From contig CP136069.1 in assembly GCA_032622095.1 (NCBI GenBank), positions 182,829,122 through 182,893,121 of the forward strand: a DNA stretch of 64,000 bases. The letters run 5' to 3'. The notes beneath the pieces are model-generated. The model had not been told where the DNA came from, ran no database searches, and worked only from the letters and a program-made list of their open reading frames with translations. The DNA is from Siphonodentalium dalli. Its lineage: Eukaryota; Mollusca; Scaphopoda; Gadilida; Siphonodentaliidae. Positions 11,361 through 22,150 of this stretch are shown in pieces. How positions within the stretch are numbered: position 1 is the stretch's first letter; every line of letters starts with the position of its first letter. Both the position numbers and the translations under genes were made by a program.

Positions 11361-11795
11361 ATAAAGATCCATCACACCTCTTCCCTGTGATTTCCCATAG
11401 GTAAAATAGCCATTGGCACAGGAGTTAACCCTTTGTAGTGAAGTTTGAATTTTGTGGTGTGATTTAAAATACGACATTATGTTTGTAGTGCTGTTCAGAC
11501 ACTAGTAACGAGACCACAAGATTTAAAGGCGAATTCCCTGCTAGGCGGGTATGATTTGTTTTGCATAAAAAGTTTCCACAAATGTCAATCTTTCAGATTT
11601 AAATAAAAGTTTGGACCTGGGAGTCATATTGTAAACAGTATACGTAAAACGTTGCACTGAGGCCTATGGAACACATTTACACAAGTGTAACCTAAGGGCA
11701 AAACTGAGCTGTTTTGCATGTTTGATACCTGGAGGTCACTTTAACGTGTTTTGAGGCATTTTTCACAGCCTGGTATGGTATAAACAACACCTCTT
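11361..11795 (+). repeat. Interspersed repeat, copy B (proximal half only)
   Basis: It follows copy A head to tail and contains the proximal landmarks (TTCCCATAGGTAAAATAGCC to GGAGGTCACTTTAACGTGTT). The segment 11,524-11,775 is nearly identical to 11,864-12,114 in copy C, indicating a recent local duplication on top of the older family divergence. Confidence 0.75.
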
Positions 11796-12783
11796 CCCTA
11801 TGATTTTCGATATTGTAAAATAGCTATTGGCATAGGATTTAACCCTTTGTAGTGAAGTTAAAGGCGAATTCCCTGCTAGGCGGGTATGATTTGTTTGGCA
11901 TAAAAAGTTTCCACAAAAGTCAATCTTTCAGATTTAAATAAAAGTTTGGACCTGGGAGTCATATTGTAAACAGTATACGCTAAAACGTTGCACTGAGGCC
12001 TATGGAACACATTTACACAAGTGTAACCTAAGGGCAAAACTGAGCTGTTTTGCATGTTTGATCCCTGGAGGTCACTTTAACGTGTTTTGAGGCATTTTTC
12101 ACAGCCTGGTATGTTAGTCCCATGAATCTCTCATGTATGATGTGGCTATTCTCTCACTAACATCAGCCCAAATAATAGTATTATTGTTTTGTTTTTTATA
12201 AAACAAAACTTTTCAATGTATTTTCAGACATTTTGAAGGTGGTAATATTCACATGATGATAAAAATGACTCATAACATGAGCAAGTTAATGAGACACGTA
12301 GCAATTGTTATAAGAAGCTAAACTAACAAGTAGTTTGGCTTTTAAAGCCAGAGACGTAGAGGTATATATCATGAAAGTGGCATTTTTGGCCATTTGAATG
12401 TTAAAGAACACTAAAACTTGGATACAGTTAAGACAATGCTTCAGCACTTTGAAGAGAGCGAGAATATCTGTGTTCAACTATTTCAATATACACCCACATC
12501 CAGTTATCTTGGATCACCCTTGCGGACCTGAAAATGTCATATTTTAATTTTCCATGTGGTGATAAAGTCATGTGCTTGATTGTCAGTTGATCAAATCTGG
12601 ACTCAATGAATTCACATCACCAGGAGTTATCTCATGGAAAATCATGTATAGTCTTCCATACTAGTTTGCAACACCAGACCCCCCAAACTGTGTGCAAATT
12701 GTGCTGAACATGACTTGTGGTTGGGAAGTATGTGTTAGATGAATAATATGTTAACGGGTATGGTAAATTATGTGTAATAAATA
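11796..12783 (+). repeat. Interspersed repeat, copy C
   Basis: It has the same order of landmarks as copy A, including the distal CACCCACATCCAGTTATCTT segment, and ends GTGTAATAAATAAAGAACC. It lacks part of the proximal third (it jumps from TTTGTAGTGAAGT to AAGGCGAATTCCC). Internal frames are not conserved. Confidence 0.7.
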
Positions 12784-13255
12784 AAGAACCACAAAATTGA
12801 TTTTGTTTTTGAACACATTTATTCCATTGAAGGGTACTACTGAAGAAATCCAGGGAGTTAGGTTACACTATGTTACATCTAGCGGATGCGGGAGGAATAT
12901 ATAGGAGATAATAAAATAGTCACTGGGCCCTGATTGGTCAATAGCCTTGTGTTTTAGCGTAAAAATAAACAACACCTCTTCCCTATGATTTTCCATATTG
13001 TAAAATAGCTATTGGCATAGGATTTAACCCTTTGTAGTAAAGTTTGAATTTTGTGGCGTGGTCTAATATATAACATTATTTTGGTAGTGCGGTTCCGACA
13101 CCAGTAACGAAAACACAAGATTTAAAGGCGAATTCCCTGCTAGACAGATATGATTTTTTTGCACGAACAGTTTCCGCAATAGTCAATCTTTCAGATTTAA
13201 ATAAAATACTGGACCTGGGAATCATGTTGTAAAAGTATACGCTAAACTGGTACAT
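12784..13255 (+). repeat. Interspersed repeat, copy D, preceded by an inverted terminal segment
   Basis: Bases 12,784-12,850 are the reverse complement of the end of copy F at 63,458-63,525 (shared core ATTCCATTGA and TTTTGAACACATTTATTCC). This suggests that segment is a terminal inverted repeat of the family. Proximal family landmarks follow from about 12,890. The last 200 bp (from 13,056) belong to the duplicated block described next. Confidence 0.65.
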
Positions 13256-13945
13256 GTACTATGAGGTACCTAATTGGGATAATATTTTATGTAACGGCCA
13301 AATTTCTGAATGTGTGTGTAATTAAAGTAAACATTGTAAATCAGACATCTCACACATTTAATTTACAGACATGGCCGACAACCAGATGGTCTCCAGTTAT
13401 TCAACCAAATTTTCACATAAACAGATTCGATTCGGAAGACGATCCTATGCCGCCATGTTTTTTTCTTCTTCACTGCAAAATACAGGCTATAAGTTGTTTT
13501 TGTAAAATACTGACAGCAGAATTGCCATCAGTAATATACAGTTCAGGGAAGCTACGGGTTAGCCCTATGTTTAAGTGTTATATGTATTGCATTATGATTT
13601 AGTAATGCTCAAACGGACATGGCTCGTTCCAGCTTCCAAATTATTGCTACGTAATTTGGAAGGAGGTATAAGATAGGTTGAAAAATACACGAGTTATTGA
13701 TATACTGGCTTCATGTGCACTTAAAAATACTTAACATGGTCACGTTCATTTGCCAACTGTTTTCAATTTGTCTTTATTTCCATCATATCAGGAATAGACT
13801 AACAAGGAATAAATTTTCTGTTTCATGCCGTGCACACCGTCGTTGCTTGTTTGGGACCCACACACCGTGCTCAACGTTGTATTTTCAGTACGCCAATGCG
13901 TCTTTATGTGACATATAATGCCCTTAGAAATGTAGTTCAAGTATT
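13056..13945 (+). repeat. 890-bp tandem duplication, first copy
   Basis: Bases 13,056-13,945 and 14,144-15,033 are the same sequence at a fixed offset of 1,088 bp with only a handful of differences that I can see (for example CTAAACTGGTAC versus CTAAAGTTGTAC, and ATACACGAG versus AGACACGAG). Both copies carry the same 113- and 73-residue open frames, which have no recognisable domain and are better explained as chance frames copied with the block. The duplication begins inside repeat copy D. Confidence 0.95.
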
Positions 13946-14145
13946 GTTGCTATGTGCCCATGTATGCATGGCGTTTTGAACGGTTTGTATTGCGAATGGA
14001 TAAATTTCGCTGGGTACCCTCACTGAAGACAATTCATTTCACACCAGGTTCTATTCCGCTCGCAGTGGGAATTGGCATGCAAAATATTTGGTTAACTCTT
14101 TAGTTCCCACGCTAGCAGAATAAGTCACCGCCGTCTTCCTGCTGC
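13942..14145 (+). repeat. Templated filler between the two duplication copies
   Basis: This 204-bp insert is a same-strand copy of 9,887-10,090. It overlaps the ends of the flanking duplication copies by short shared bases (TATT on the left, GC on the right), a microhomology pattern expected from replication template switching. It shows small differences from its source (one extra T, and CACCGCCG versus CACCCGCC). Confidence 0.9.
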
Positions 14146-15033
14146 GTGGTCTAATATATAACATTATTTTGGTAGTGCGGTTCCGACACCAGTAACGAAA
14201 ACACAAGATTTAAAGGCGAATTCCCTGCTAGACAGATATGATTTTTTTGCACGAACAGTTTCCGCAATTGTCAATCTTTCAGATTTAAATAAAATACTGG
14301 ACCTGGGAATCATGTTGTAAAAGTATACGCTAAAGTTGTACATGTACTATGAGGTACCTAATTGGGATAATATTTTATGTAACGGCCAAATTTCTGAATG
14401 TGTGTGTAATTAAAGTAAACATTGTAAATCAGACATCTCACACATTTAATTTACAGACATGGCCGACAACCAGATGGTCTCCAGTTATTCAACCAAATTT
14501 TCACATAAACAGATTCGATTCGGAAGACGATCCTATGCCGCCATGTTTTTTTCTTCTTCACTGCAAAATACAGGCTATAAGTTGTTTTTGTAAAATACTG
14601 ACAGCAGAATTGCCATCAGTAATATACAGTTCAGGGAAGCTACGGGTTAGCCCTATGTTTAAGTGTTATATGTATTGCATTATGATTTAGTAATGCTCAA
14701 ACGGACATGGCTCGTTCCAGCTTCCAAATTATTGCTACGTAATTTGGAAGGAGGTATAAGATAGGTTGAAAAAGACACGAGTTATTGATATACTGGCTTC
14801 ATGTGCACTTAAAAATACTTAACATGGTCACGTTCATTTGCCAACTGTTTTCAATTTGTCTTTATTTCCATCATATCAGGAATAGACTAACAAGGAATAA
14901 ATTTTCTGTTTCATGCCGTGCACACCGTCGTTGCTTGTTTGGGACCCACACACCGTGCTCAACGTTGTATTTTCAGTACGCCAATGCGTCTTTATGTGAC
15001 ATATAATGCCCTTAGAAATGTAGTTCAAGTATT
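14144..15033 (+). repeat. 890-bp tandem duplication, second copy
   Basis: This is the partner of 13,056-13,945; see that entry. It begins abruptly at GCGTGGTCTAATATA, where the filler ends, and stops at GTATT. After that the sequence is unique. Confidence 0.95.
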
Positions 15034-17410
15034 TATCAACCTATATCGATACTAGTTAGAATACAAAAGCAAATATTATAAGGTGTATTGTGGGGTGCAA
15101 ACGCCACGTGGCTTTAATTAAATGGCAGTAATTAATGGTGATGCATTTTATTCTCGTTGGAAATATTCCCATTCCGCACATTATATTATCCCGTAGATTA
15201 TTTCATTTCACTCATCTTTCATCCTAACAATGTACACTTTAGTCATCGGTATTGAATGTAATGTTCCAGCAAATCCAGGTCATAATGTGTACAATTATTC
15301 ATCGAATTACTATTCACTTATCACTACCTGTTCATCGTATTAACGTATAGCATTGGCAAAGTACATGTATTTGTGCTCATAGTTTCATTGATATTTTCGT
15401 TATGCACGTTTCGCCGACTAACTTCCGGCCCGATGCTGGCGCGGTTTCGAATGGACTTCGGGTTGGTTTTCGGATTTGTTGTGCGGTGCAACCCGATCCC
15501 GTGGGACACTCCAACGAAATTCTTTTTAGTAGACGGTTCAGTACAAGACAATTGTCAGTGGTTTGACTGGCTTTAAATACCGAGTGTGAGCATTTTGTCA
15601 AGACTCGGAGTTTATTGAGTGTAACTCCTGTCTTTGGCTGTTGGTTATTAATTGGCTAATTGCTTAATTAATTGACAATTCCAGATGCAAAAAAAACGGC
15701 ATAGCTTCCTGCAATTTTGTTTACCACCCCAGTACTGTTGGTGTGAAATTTCCAACTATAATGTTGTGTCAGATTTGAGATGTCCACCCCGCTGTCGACT
15801 CGTCACTACGTCAATTCTATAGAATGGTTAATGACCGAATTGATCGTTTTACTACCTGAGCTGATATACTCACCAACTGAGTTACTAGTGCCGATGGTGG
15901 ATGAGGTGATGTATGTTGTTGCATTTATCATTACAGCAATCGCAATCGTGATAATCGCTATCAGAAATGTTACAATCATAGCACAACATATCACACTCCT
16001 TAATGCCCGCCTTTCTCTGCTAATCTTCAAAGCCCGCCTTTTTCTGCTAATCTCCAATTCCCGCCTGTCTCTGTTGTCAGCGAATAGTGACATGGTGATG
16101 GGCTGGATAATATAATGATTAATTGATTAATTGATTGGGGCTTAATGTCGATTTCAGCAACTAAGGCCATATCACGACATTACCAGTTTTAGTGGTGGAG
16201 CAAATCCTCACAATTACGGCTAATCTAACAGTAATTTCAATGGCTGATAAACTCGTCGACCATGTGCGGCAAAACACTGGCCATCTTCGAGTAACTGGTA
16301 ACTCCACCATATAACGATTTCGAGTTATAAAGTCCACGATGGAAACATGTGGATTTGAACCCTTATCGCCAGCGCTGGAGGGCGAAACGGCCTGAAGTGG
16401 GACCCCTAACCAATTCTGGGTCATATAAGAGCAGTCATCCGGGCCTCTATAGGTAGTCAATTTAGTGATGAAGCACTGGGACCAACATGAGGAGTCAATT
16501 TTTAGCCATAAAATCGATATGCAATCGCGGGCGATGTTTACAAAGGATCACCGACAATGAATCATTTCTATTTATAGATATCCGCGTTGTGTAATAACGC
16601 CTCGCCATGCCACAGTGGTAGATGTGTGAGCGGAGAATCGATAAAACACGTCTTATCTGCAGGCATGCTATCAATAAACTAATCAGGTATTGAGCGATAC
16701 AAATTTGTGAAGGTGGAGCGATCATTTATTTGCTCTTGGCCATAATGGTTTAAATGAATGGAGTGGGTACATTGTAATATCCTAATTCACTCTCCATTTT
16801 GCTGTATATAAACGGATCATTTACAATTGTAGTCAATTTATTTAGAGCCGTTGTCTGAAGTAGACATTTTCAAAGACCAGGACAGGTAACGAAACAGTAA
16901 GGAATATTTTGGGTTTATTTATATAACCAACTGGGTCTGTATGTTGGGAAAACCCCTTACAGCTAAAAATAGGTCGAGCACAGTTATGTTCTATATATAG
17001 GGATGTGGTAATGTGTTACTACAAGAAGTAAATATAGGTTGTGCCACAGCCATCTTACGGACCATAATCTGAGTCTGTTTGCACACGACAATAGTATAAT
17101 CTATATGGATTATGCACACCTAGTATCTCGCTTGTCAGCTTATTGACAAAATGTCACATGTGAGTCGATAAGACTATGTGTACACTCTGATATGTTAGGT
17201 GGTTCCCCTGGTGGCTTGTGATATATAGGGACGTGGTGAACAGACAAAGCGAAGTAGTATTTACAATTTATTTACACAATAATTGTTCATTATCAACATC
17301 ACTGGCATTGACCCAAGAGTTGAATTTTTAGGGTAATATTGCCATTTCACATAGTAATGTTTGTGTTCTCCACGGCCTCGTGTTTTCACAATGCTTTCAA
17401 TTTTCCACTT
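15034..17410. other. Mostly unassigned; 27-bp minisatellite and an uncertain membrane-type ORF
   Basis: At 15,780-16,115 (plus) a 111-residue frame has a hydrophobic stretch (VVAFIITAIAIVIIAI) followed by three repeats of a nine-residue unit (ARLSLLIFK-like). The latter come from a 27-bp minisatellite at 16,005-16,085. A small single-pass protein is possible, but a repeat-generated frame is more likely. Near 16,350 a minus-strand GGTTCAAATCC resembles a tRNA B box without a convincing A box. Two copies of ATATAGGGA-C/T-GTGGT occur near 16,997 and 17,224. A TATATAAACGG TATA-like sequence lies near 16,805. Confidence 0.3.
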
Positions 17411-18389
17411 TTAATCCATATTATTGTCCACTTTCTGCAGTTCTGATTGATAGAATGTTCCTTTGATCTCATCGCCACTGTAGTCTTCTATCCTGTAGAT
17501 TTGGGTTTCCTGTCGCCGAAACCGTTGTGTGATGGAGAAAATCTCTCCTGTCCACTGTTCGTCATAATTACAGGTGAACACATTTCTCAGGTGTGTAATA
17601 CGGACGTGGTCACCAATATTGAATCGAAATTTAATATTTGATGCACGAGTTTTCATTTTCAGTCTTGAAAAATAGGTCGCTATGCGCACTTCTGCATTTT
17701 CTCCTGTAACGTTGACAGGTGCCATGTCAATGGTCCTATGTATGGTTCTATTATATTCATCGGCAAAGTCTTGTAGTTTATCTGCATATGCATCTGATTG
17801 ACTGAATGTAAAGTACCGATATAATTTGGTCTTAATGGTCTGTAGCGCTCTCTCTGACACAGATGCCTTAGCCTCATTTTGGGCATAAAAATGTCGAATA
17901 TTGTTGGCTTTAAACAAATCCCCTAACTATTTTGGCTGAAAATTCGGTTCCTATGTCATTCCTGATGGCACTACCTTTCCTCCCTCCGTCGAATATATTT
18001 TTGAAAGATGCTGTCACAGATATGCCCTTTTTGTCTTTGAGTTTCCGAAGCCACAAGAATTTGGAAAATACATCTATTACTACGAGAACGTAGTTGTATT
18101 TATCATTGTATGTAGCAAACTTTACCATATCCATCAGATCTGCAGACCACTGATCATCAGGCCATGCGGCGATTATGTGTGTCCTGTGAGGTTTTCTGTA
18201 AGGTCGTTGTAAACTGTATGGTTCTTGATTGTGTAACAATTTCCTTATCTTGCGCTTGCTGATATCAAATTTATGGTCCTTTTTCACAAATTGGTATAAT
18301 TTATCTGGTCCAGAGAGACTGGCAGGTTTGGAAGGATTGAAGTAAATATCTTTCAAATATTGTTCCCAAGAAGACATGTTGTCACTCAC
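17411..18389 (-). pseudogene. Polinton/Maverick-type DDE integrase, broken by one extra base
   Basis: Two consecutive minus-strand frames encode an integrase of the retroviral-like family carried by Polinton/Maverick elements. The first (18,389 down to 17,910; 159 residues) has the LSGPDKLY and NQEPYSLQRP N-terminal features, then the catalytic core. Aspartate 84 lies in DDQWSADLMDM, followed by VLVVIDVFSK, then aspartate 145 in NDIGTEF. The second (17,917 down to 17,411) continues with NNIRHFYAQNEAKAS, the third acidic residue in VSER, the H-R-T-I-D-M-A-P-V-N-V segment, and a C-terminal chromo/SH3-like domain ending GTFYQSELQKV. The frames overlap in a run of four G (minus strand; 17,920-17,923) where one surplus base shifts the frame; otherwise there is no stop. 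All three catalytic acidic residues survive. No Polinton polymerase B, packaging ATPase or capsid gene is visible nearby, so this is an isolated remnant, a captured gene, or a sequencing error in a homopolymer. Confidence 0.88.
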
Positions 18390-18446
18390 ATAGTTAGGTA
18401 ACAGATGATGTTATGGTAGTGTCAACCACTGTTTATATTCACATGT

Positions 18447-18713
18447 TTAATCTTCTGAATCAACATCTGTTTCTTCATTATATACATCATTATCACTACC
18501 GTCATCAGAACCTGTATCGGTTTCATCTTCTTCAAGGTGATCATAATAATCTGCTATTAGACCTTTGTTCTTCTTAATAGCCAATGATATAGTACGTTTT
18601 ACATTGTGTCCTGTAGATATCAATTCAAATATTTCATTTATAATTTTGGTGTGTGCTGTACTGTGTTTAAGTTGAAGTATATGCAGAATCAAGTTAGAAT
18701 ATTTTGTTATGAA
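18447..18713 (-). CDS. Short acidic-tailed ORF upstream of the integrase
   Basis: The frame is open without a clear ATG start (its first possible start is TTG) and ends 57 bp before the integrase start, on the same strand. The product would have an amphipathic part (IINEIFELISTGH, AIKKNKGLIADYYDHL) and a very acidic tail of D, E and S residues. I do not recognise the family. The same strand and close spacing suggest it may belong to the same element as the integrase, perhaps as an exon or truncated gene. It could also be a chance frame. Confidence 0.25.
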   Translation of the reverse strand, partial: FITKYSNLILHILQLKHSTAHTKIINEIFELISTGHNVKRTISLAIKKNKGLIADYYDHLEEDETDTGSDDGSDNDVYNEETDVDSED

Positions 18714-19314
18714 TTATTTCATGTCTTCTGTTCTGGAATCATTAAAGTGACGTGACCACGTAGAATGTGAATTTGATTTTGTTATACCTGAAATTCCATA
18801 AATTGATGAGTTGACCAAATTTATTTCACGAAATTCACAAATGTCCATATAAACCAGGTTGATAGGCAATCTAATCACATTCAGCATGTATACAACTTAT
18901 GTAAATAGGATGCTTTTATACTCTTCCTCGAAAATGCTTCTGGGTGTTTCATTCACACAACATGTGACCAGTCTAATTTTTTTTCTGGAGTCCATTATGT
19001 CTTTTTCTCATAATATATCACAAGACGGCTTTTGCCTAATCAGAAATAGTGTTAGGGATGGATAATAATAACCCATATGTTGAATATTTTCTTAACTATG
19101 ATCCACGAATATGACGAACTTCTCATCCTGTGATTCATTTGGGATCTTGGATAAGTTAGTATGTGGATATTGTCAAAATCAAATACGTAGGTAGGGTATC
19201 AGGTAGGGTAATATTTGTATAAATTTGACTGAATTAGACCCACGGCCATATGTGTCTTATGTATAATTACATAATGGAATATGAACCTTCTAATAAATAA
19301 TTACAATGACGTAC

Positions 19315-19599
19315 CTGATGTTTCCTGTGTAAATTACGGAATGGTCTGTGTCGGCAATCAATTCAAATAATACGTCTGAACATTCTGAACATTCCGACTC
19401 GCCAGACGAGGAGCCAGTCAGTGTGTCATGGTCAGTGTCAGTGTGTGAATAAATGTCCAACGATGACGAGACATTAGATTCATCAAAATATTCTTGATCA
19501 GAACACCGTCCATATTTTTGAATATGGCTCCAAACAGTCCACTGGATCGCCATGCCATTTACATATTGCACAATAACACCGGGCACGTCGTGACGACAT
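19315..19599 (-). pseudogene. Possible transposase N-terminus: Cys-rich start then acidic region
   Basis: An ATG at 19,599 opens a short frame beginning MSSRRARCYCAICKWHGD, with a C-x-C-x2-C cluster. After a shift, the overlapping frame continues with an acidic, serine-rich segment (SHTDTDHDTLTGSSSGESE) and reaches a good splice donor, CATCAG|GTACGT, at 19,315/19,314. A short Cys/His cluster followed by an acidic Ser/Asp region is how many EnSpm/CACTA-like transposase-domain proteins in invertebrates start. That assignment is from memory and weak. The frame change indicates decay or a missed exon border. Nothing resembling the catalytic domain follows downstream. Confidence 0.3.
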
Positions 19600-19791
19600 T
19601 GGAATACTTGAGATTATGTCTTGAAAGGTATGGTCCACACCAAGTTATCGCAGCGACTGACATGCTAATGAATCCATCATTTATGACGGGCAACAGCACG
19701 GATATCATGAATGATACTTACCAACTGACATCGACATCCTACATAACATGGCTGCTTGTATAATTAGATGAACACATGTGAGCGACAGCGG

Positions 19792-20019
19792 TTAAAATGA
19801 ATAAGTGGTTGCATATAATTTCCGAACATGTCTGTCTCTGCGTTTGTCTTCAGTTGCTATTTCGGTTTTCATGCTTCTCTGATCGCGTTCTGTGTTCTCA
19901 TTCACCCCTAGATATTTAAATTCCTCAGACTCTTTTATAACCCCACTATTTAATTCCATGTTACCTGTTTTTGTTATATCAGCTGTCAATTTGGCACACT
20001 TGTTGAACCCAAATTTCAT
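19792..20019 (-). pseudogene. LINE reverse-transcriptase fragment (thumb/connection region)
   Basis: The minus-strand translation contains MKFGFNKCAKLTADITKTGN, then VIKESEEFKYLGVNENTERD and MKTEIATEDKRR. This matches the region just after the catalytic YADD motif in a group of invertebrate non-LTR retrotransposons (order FGxxKCA, then ExFKYLG, then RxMKTxI). The palm motifs on one side and the remainder of the polypeptide on the other are missing. It is therefore a short dead fragment of about 75 residues. Its orientation matches the integrase, but no link is implied. Confidence 0.7.
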
Positions 20020-20141
20020 GTTTTTATCATTATTGTATCACTGCACACACTTTGTTTTTCTATGTCAGCTGTACTTTTTGAATGAACGTGAAAGTATTTC
20101 TTTTTTATTATTATTTTTATGATTTTGAACTTTGTCAACAT

Positions 20142-20156
20142 GTTATTATTATTAGT

Positions 20157-20192
<36 letters not shown>

Positions 20193-20193
20193 G
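20142..20193. repeat. (TTA)n microsatellite
   Basis: A trinucleotide run of TTA/ATT units with one interruption (AGTAGTA). It lies just beyond the LINE fragment and could mark an old insertion tail, but it is on the side of the LINE's 5' end, so this is unproven. Confidence 0.9.
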
Positions 20194-20544
20194 ACACAAT
20201 CCCCTTTTTAGCTGAGCATGTCTGATACCAGAACTATTCCTGCGGTAGTATGTTCGTGAAGGTATTCTCATGTAACTGTCTGTGTTCGCTAAATTTTATA
20301 TTGACTATAAGGTATACCTCCTTGACTAAGGTATATGTATACCTTGGACTTTTTGAGAATTTGTACAGTAAAGAAACACAAAGACTTAAGCATATCGAAC
20401 TATACGACATAACAGTGAAGTACCTCAAAACAACATCATCACGTTAAATCAGAAACGATCATTGTATCATTTTCACACAGACAATAGCAGGTATTTTGTA
20501 AAATATCGGGTTTTAAAGACAGAGATTAAATCGTATCTATAACG

Positions 20545-20625
20545 GGTTGGCAGGAAAACAGTTCCGGACACGTATTTTGGGGTTGGTGGATCATAATTAG
20601 CTCAAAAACAGTTTTTTTCTGCCGT
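20545..20625 (+). repeat. Degenerate copy of the GGTCGGAAAAAA repeat family
   Basis: It has GGTTGGCAGGAAAACAGTTC, then GGACACGTATTTTGGGGTTG, then CAAAAACAGTTTTTTTC. This is the same order as at 7,980-8,055, but without the poly-G run. Confidence 0.45.
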
Positions 20626-21729
20626 CTGAAATTTGTTTACCTCATGTATTTTATTTAAACAAAATATCATCAATGTTGACCAATAATGGCAGTAAGCATT
20701 GTATACTGAAGTGTAAGCTACAAATAGCATTATACTATGTTATACATGCATGCATTATCACTCCAGGACACATACTGAACCACCCTGCTGAATATATATA
20801 ATTCAGCAATGAATTACATACGGATAACAGGAGCATGTGTTCAATGATATCAACTTGTTTGATGTTCTACTGCATGTTCGCTTACTATGTACATGTACCT
20901 CACCGTGCACAGAACGAGTCAATATAAAGGAATACTCAAACTTGTACCAAAGGCTGTGTTCTGTATACAAGCACATTAGTTATTTAAATGTGAAATTGCT
21001 GTGGCCTCAGTACATTTCTATGGATGTGCATTTATTATAACTGCATGATCTTAGACAGGATCAAAATGTAAAGAGAGGTGTGTATTTACAATATCAAACA
21101 AGTTGATAAAAATGAAACAAACATGCATTGACAAAATAAAAACACTCAGTTGAGCACGTTTCTGACTGTAACAATGCATTGCATAGTATTAATAACGAAA
21201 ATAACTACTATACATTGAAGGGTTATAATTGTCCATTGGTTCCCAAATATAATGACGATCATAATTAGTGTATACAGTAAATCGTGCGCTGTGAGATTTA
21301 TCACAATGCACGATCTACAATGTTCTATTATTAATTATTAATAACTCTCCAATGACATGATTTCGCTTCAAAAAACCATTGTGATGTAAACATTACTGTT
21401 ACAGTCAGAGTTGAATTGCTGATCAATGATTAATATGTCCAATAAGATACTAAAGTTTGTAAAAATCTTGATATTAAATATTGGAAAAGGTCTAAACTAT
21501 TGAAAAATATTCTAATAATATTTCGACTAAATATTCGAACTTATTTCATGATTGCAATGTTTGTTGACAAATCACTGTAACAGTTTTGTTCAGATAACAA
21601 TCGTTTCAATGTGCGACATTTTGTTATAGGAGAGCTCTCAATAATTAATTAGCAACACAGCTTATCTAGTTGGAGGTGTGGCCTTTAAGCCCTTTCATGG
21701 CGGGAGCTGGTGCAGCATTAAAGCATTCT
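20626..21729. other. No gene recognised
   Basis: AT-rich sequence with only short open frames and no recognisable domain. A small perfect-looking palindrome (CTGAATATATATAATTCAG) lies near 20,789. Confidence 0.4.
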
Positions 21730-21801
21730 GTGCCAGTCCATTCTTTTATATATGAGAGGCTCTTATAGGAAGCCTCGCATATATAAGAGAATGCACTGGC
21801 T
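21730..21801. mobile_element. Hairpin MITE of the TATATATGCGAGGC family, copy 2
   Basis: Arms 21,730-21,760 and 21,771-21,801 are near-complements: TGCCAGTCCATTCTTTTATA versus TATAAGAGAATGCACTGGC. They enclose only a ~10-base loop. The same arms occur at 53,378-53,456 and as single arms at 2,612 and 53,598. It is a very short non-autonomous element or a hairpin-forming repeat. Confidence 0.65.
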
Positions 21802-21867
21802 TAAAATGTCAAGGTAAATATTGTTAGACCAATGTATTCGTTTATATTATGTATGATAGTATCATAT

Positions 21868-22150
21868 GGGAAATCACTATTGTGTTTAAATGAACAGAAC
21901 ACATGCCTCGATTCTGTTTCATTTGGGTGTTTTTGATAAACACTAGTGTATGTTTAATAACAGGAACACATGGTAAATCACCATCACTTGTGTTTTTAAA
22001 TAAACAAAACACATGCCTGAATACTGTTTCATTTGGGTGTTTTTGATAAACACTAGTGTGTTTTAATAAACGGAACACATGGTAAATCACTGGTGTTTTT
22101 AAATAAACGGAACACATGCCTGAATACTGTTTCATTTAGGCGTTTTTGTG
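21868..22150 (-). repeat. Tandem repeat, ~110-bp unit, about 2.5 copies
   Basis: GGAACACATGCCTGAATACTG-type, TTTCATTTGGGTGTTTTTGA and TAAACACTAGTGTG-type segments recur in the same order. The open frame read through it on the minus strand merely translates the repeat. Confidence 0.75.

Noticed and set aside
13261-13918. 113- and 73-residue frames found twice, identically
   Set aside because: They are copied only because the 890-bp block is duplicated; no domain, and partly inside a repeat.
16340-16460. tRNA gene or tRNA-derived SINE on the minus strand
   Set aside because: A B-box-like GGTTCAAATCC is present, but no convincing A box at proper distance, no cloverleaf and no tail were found.
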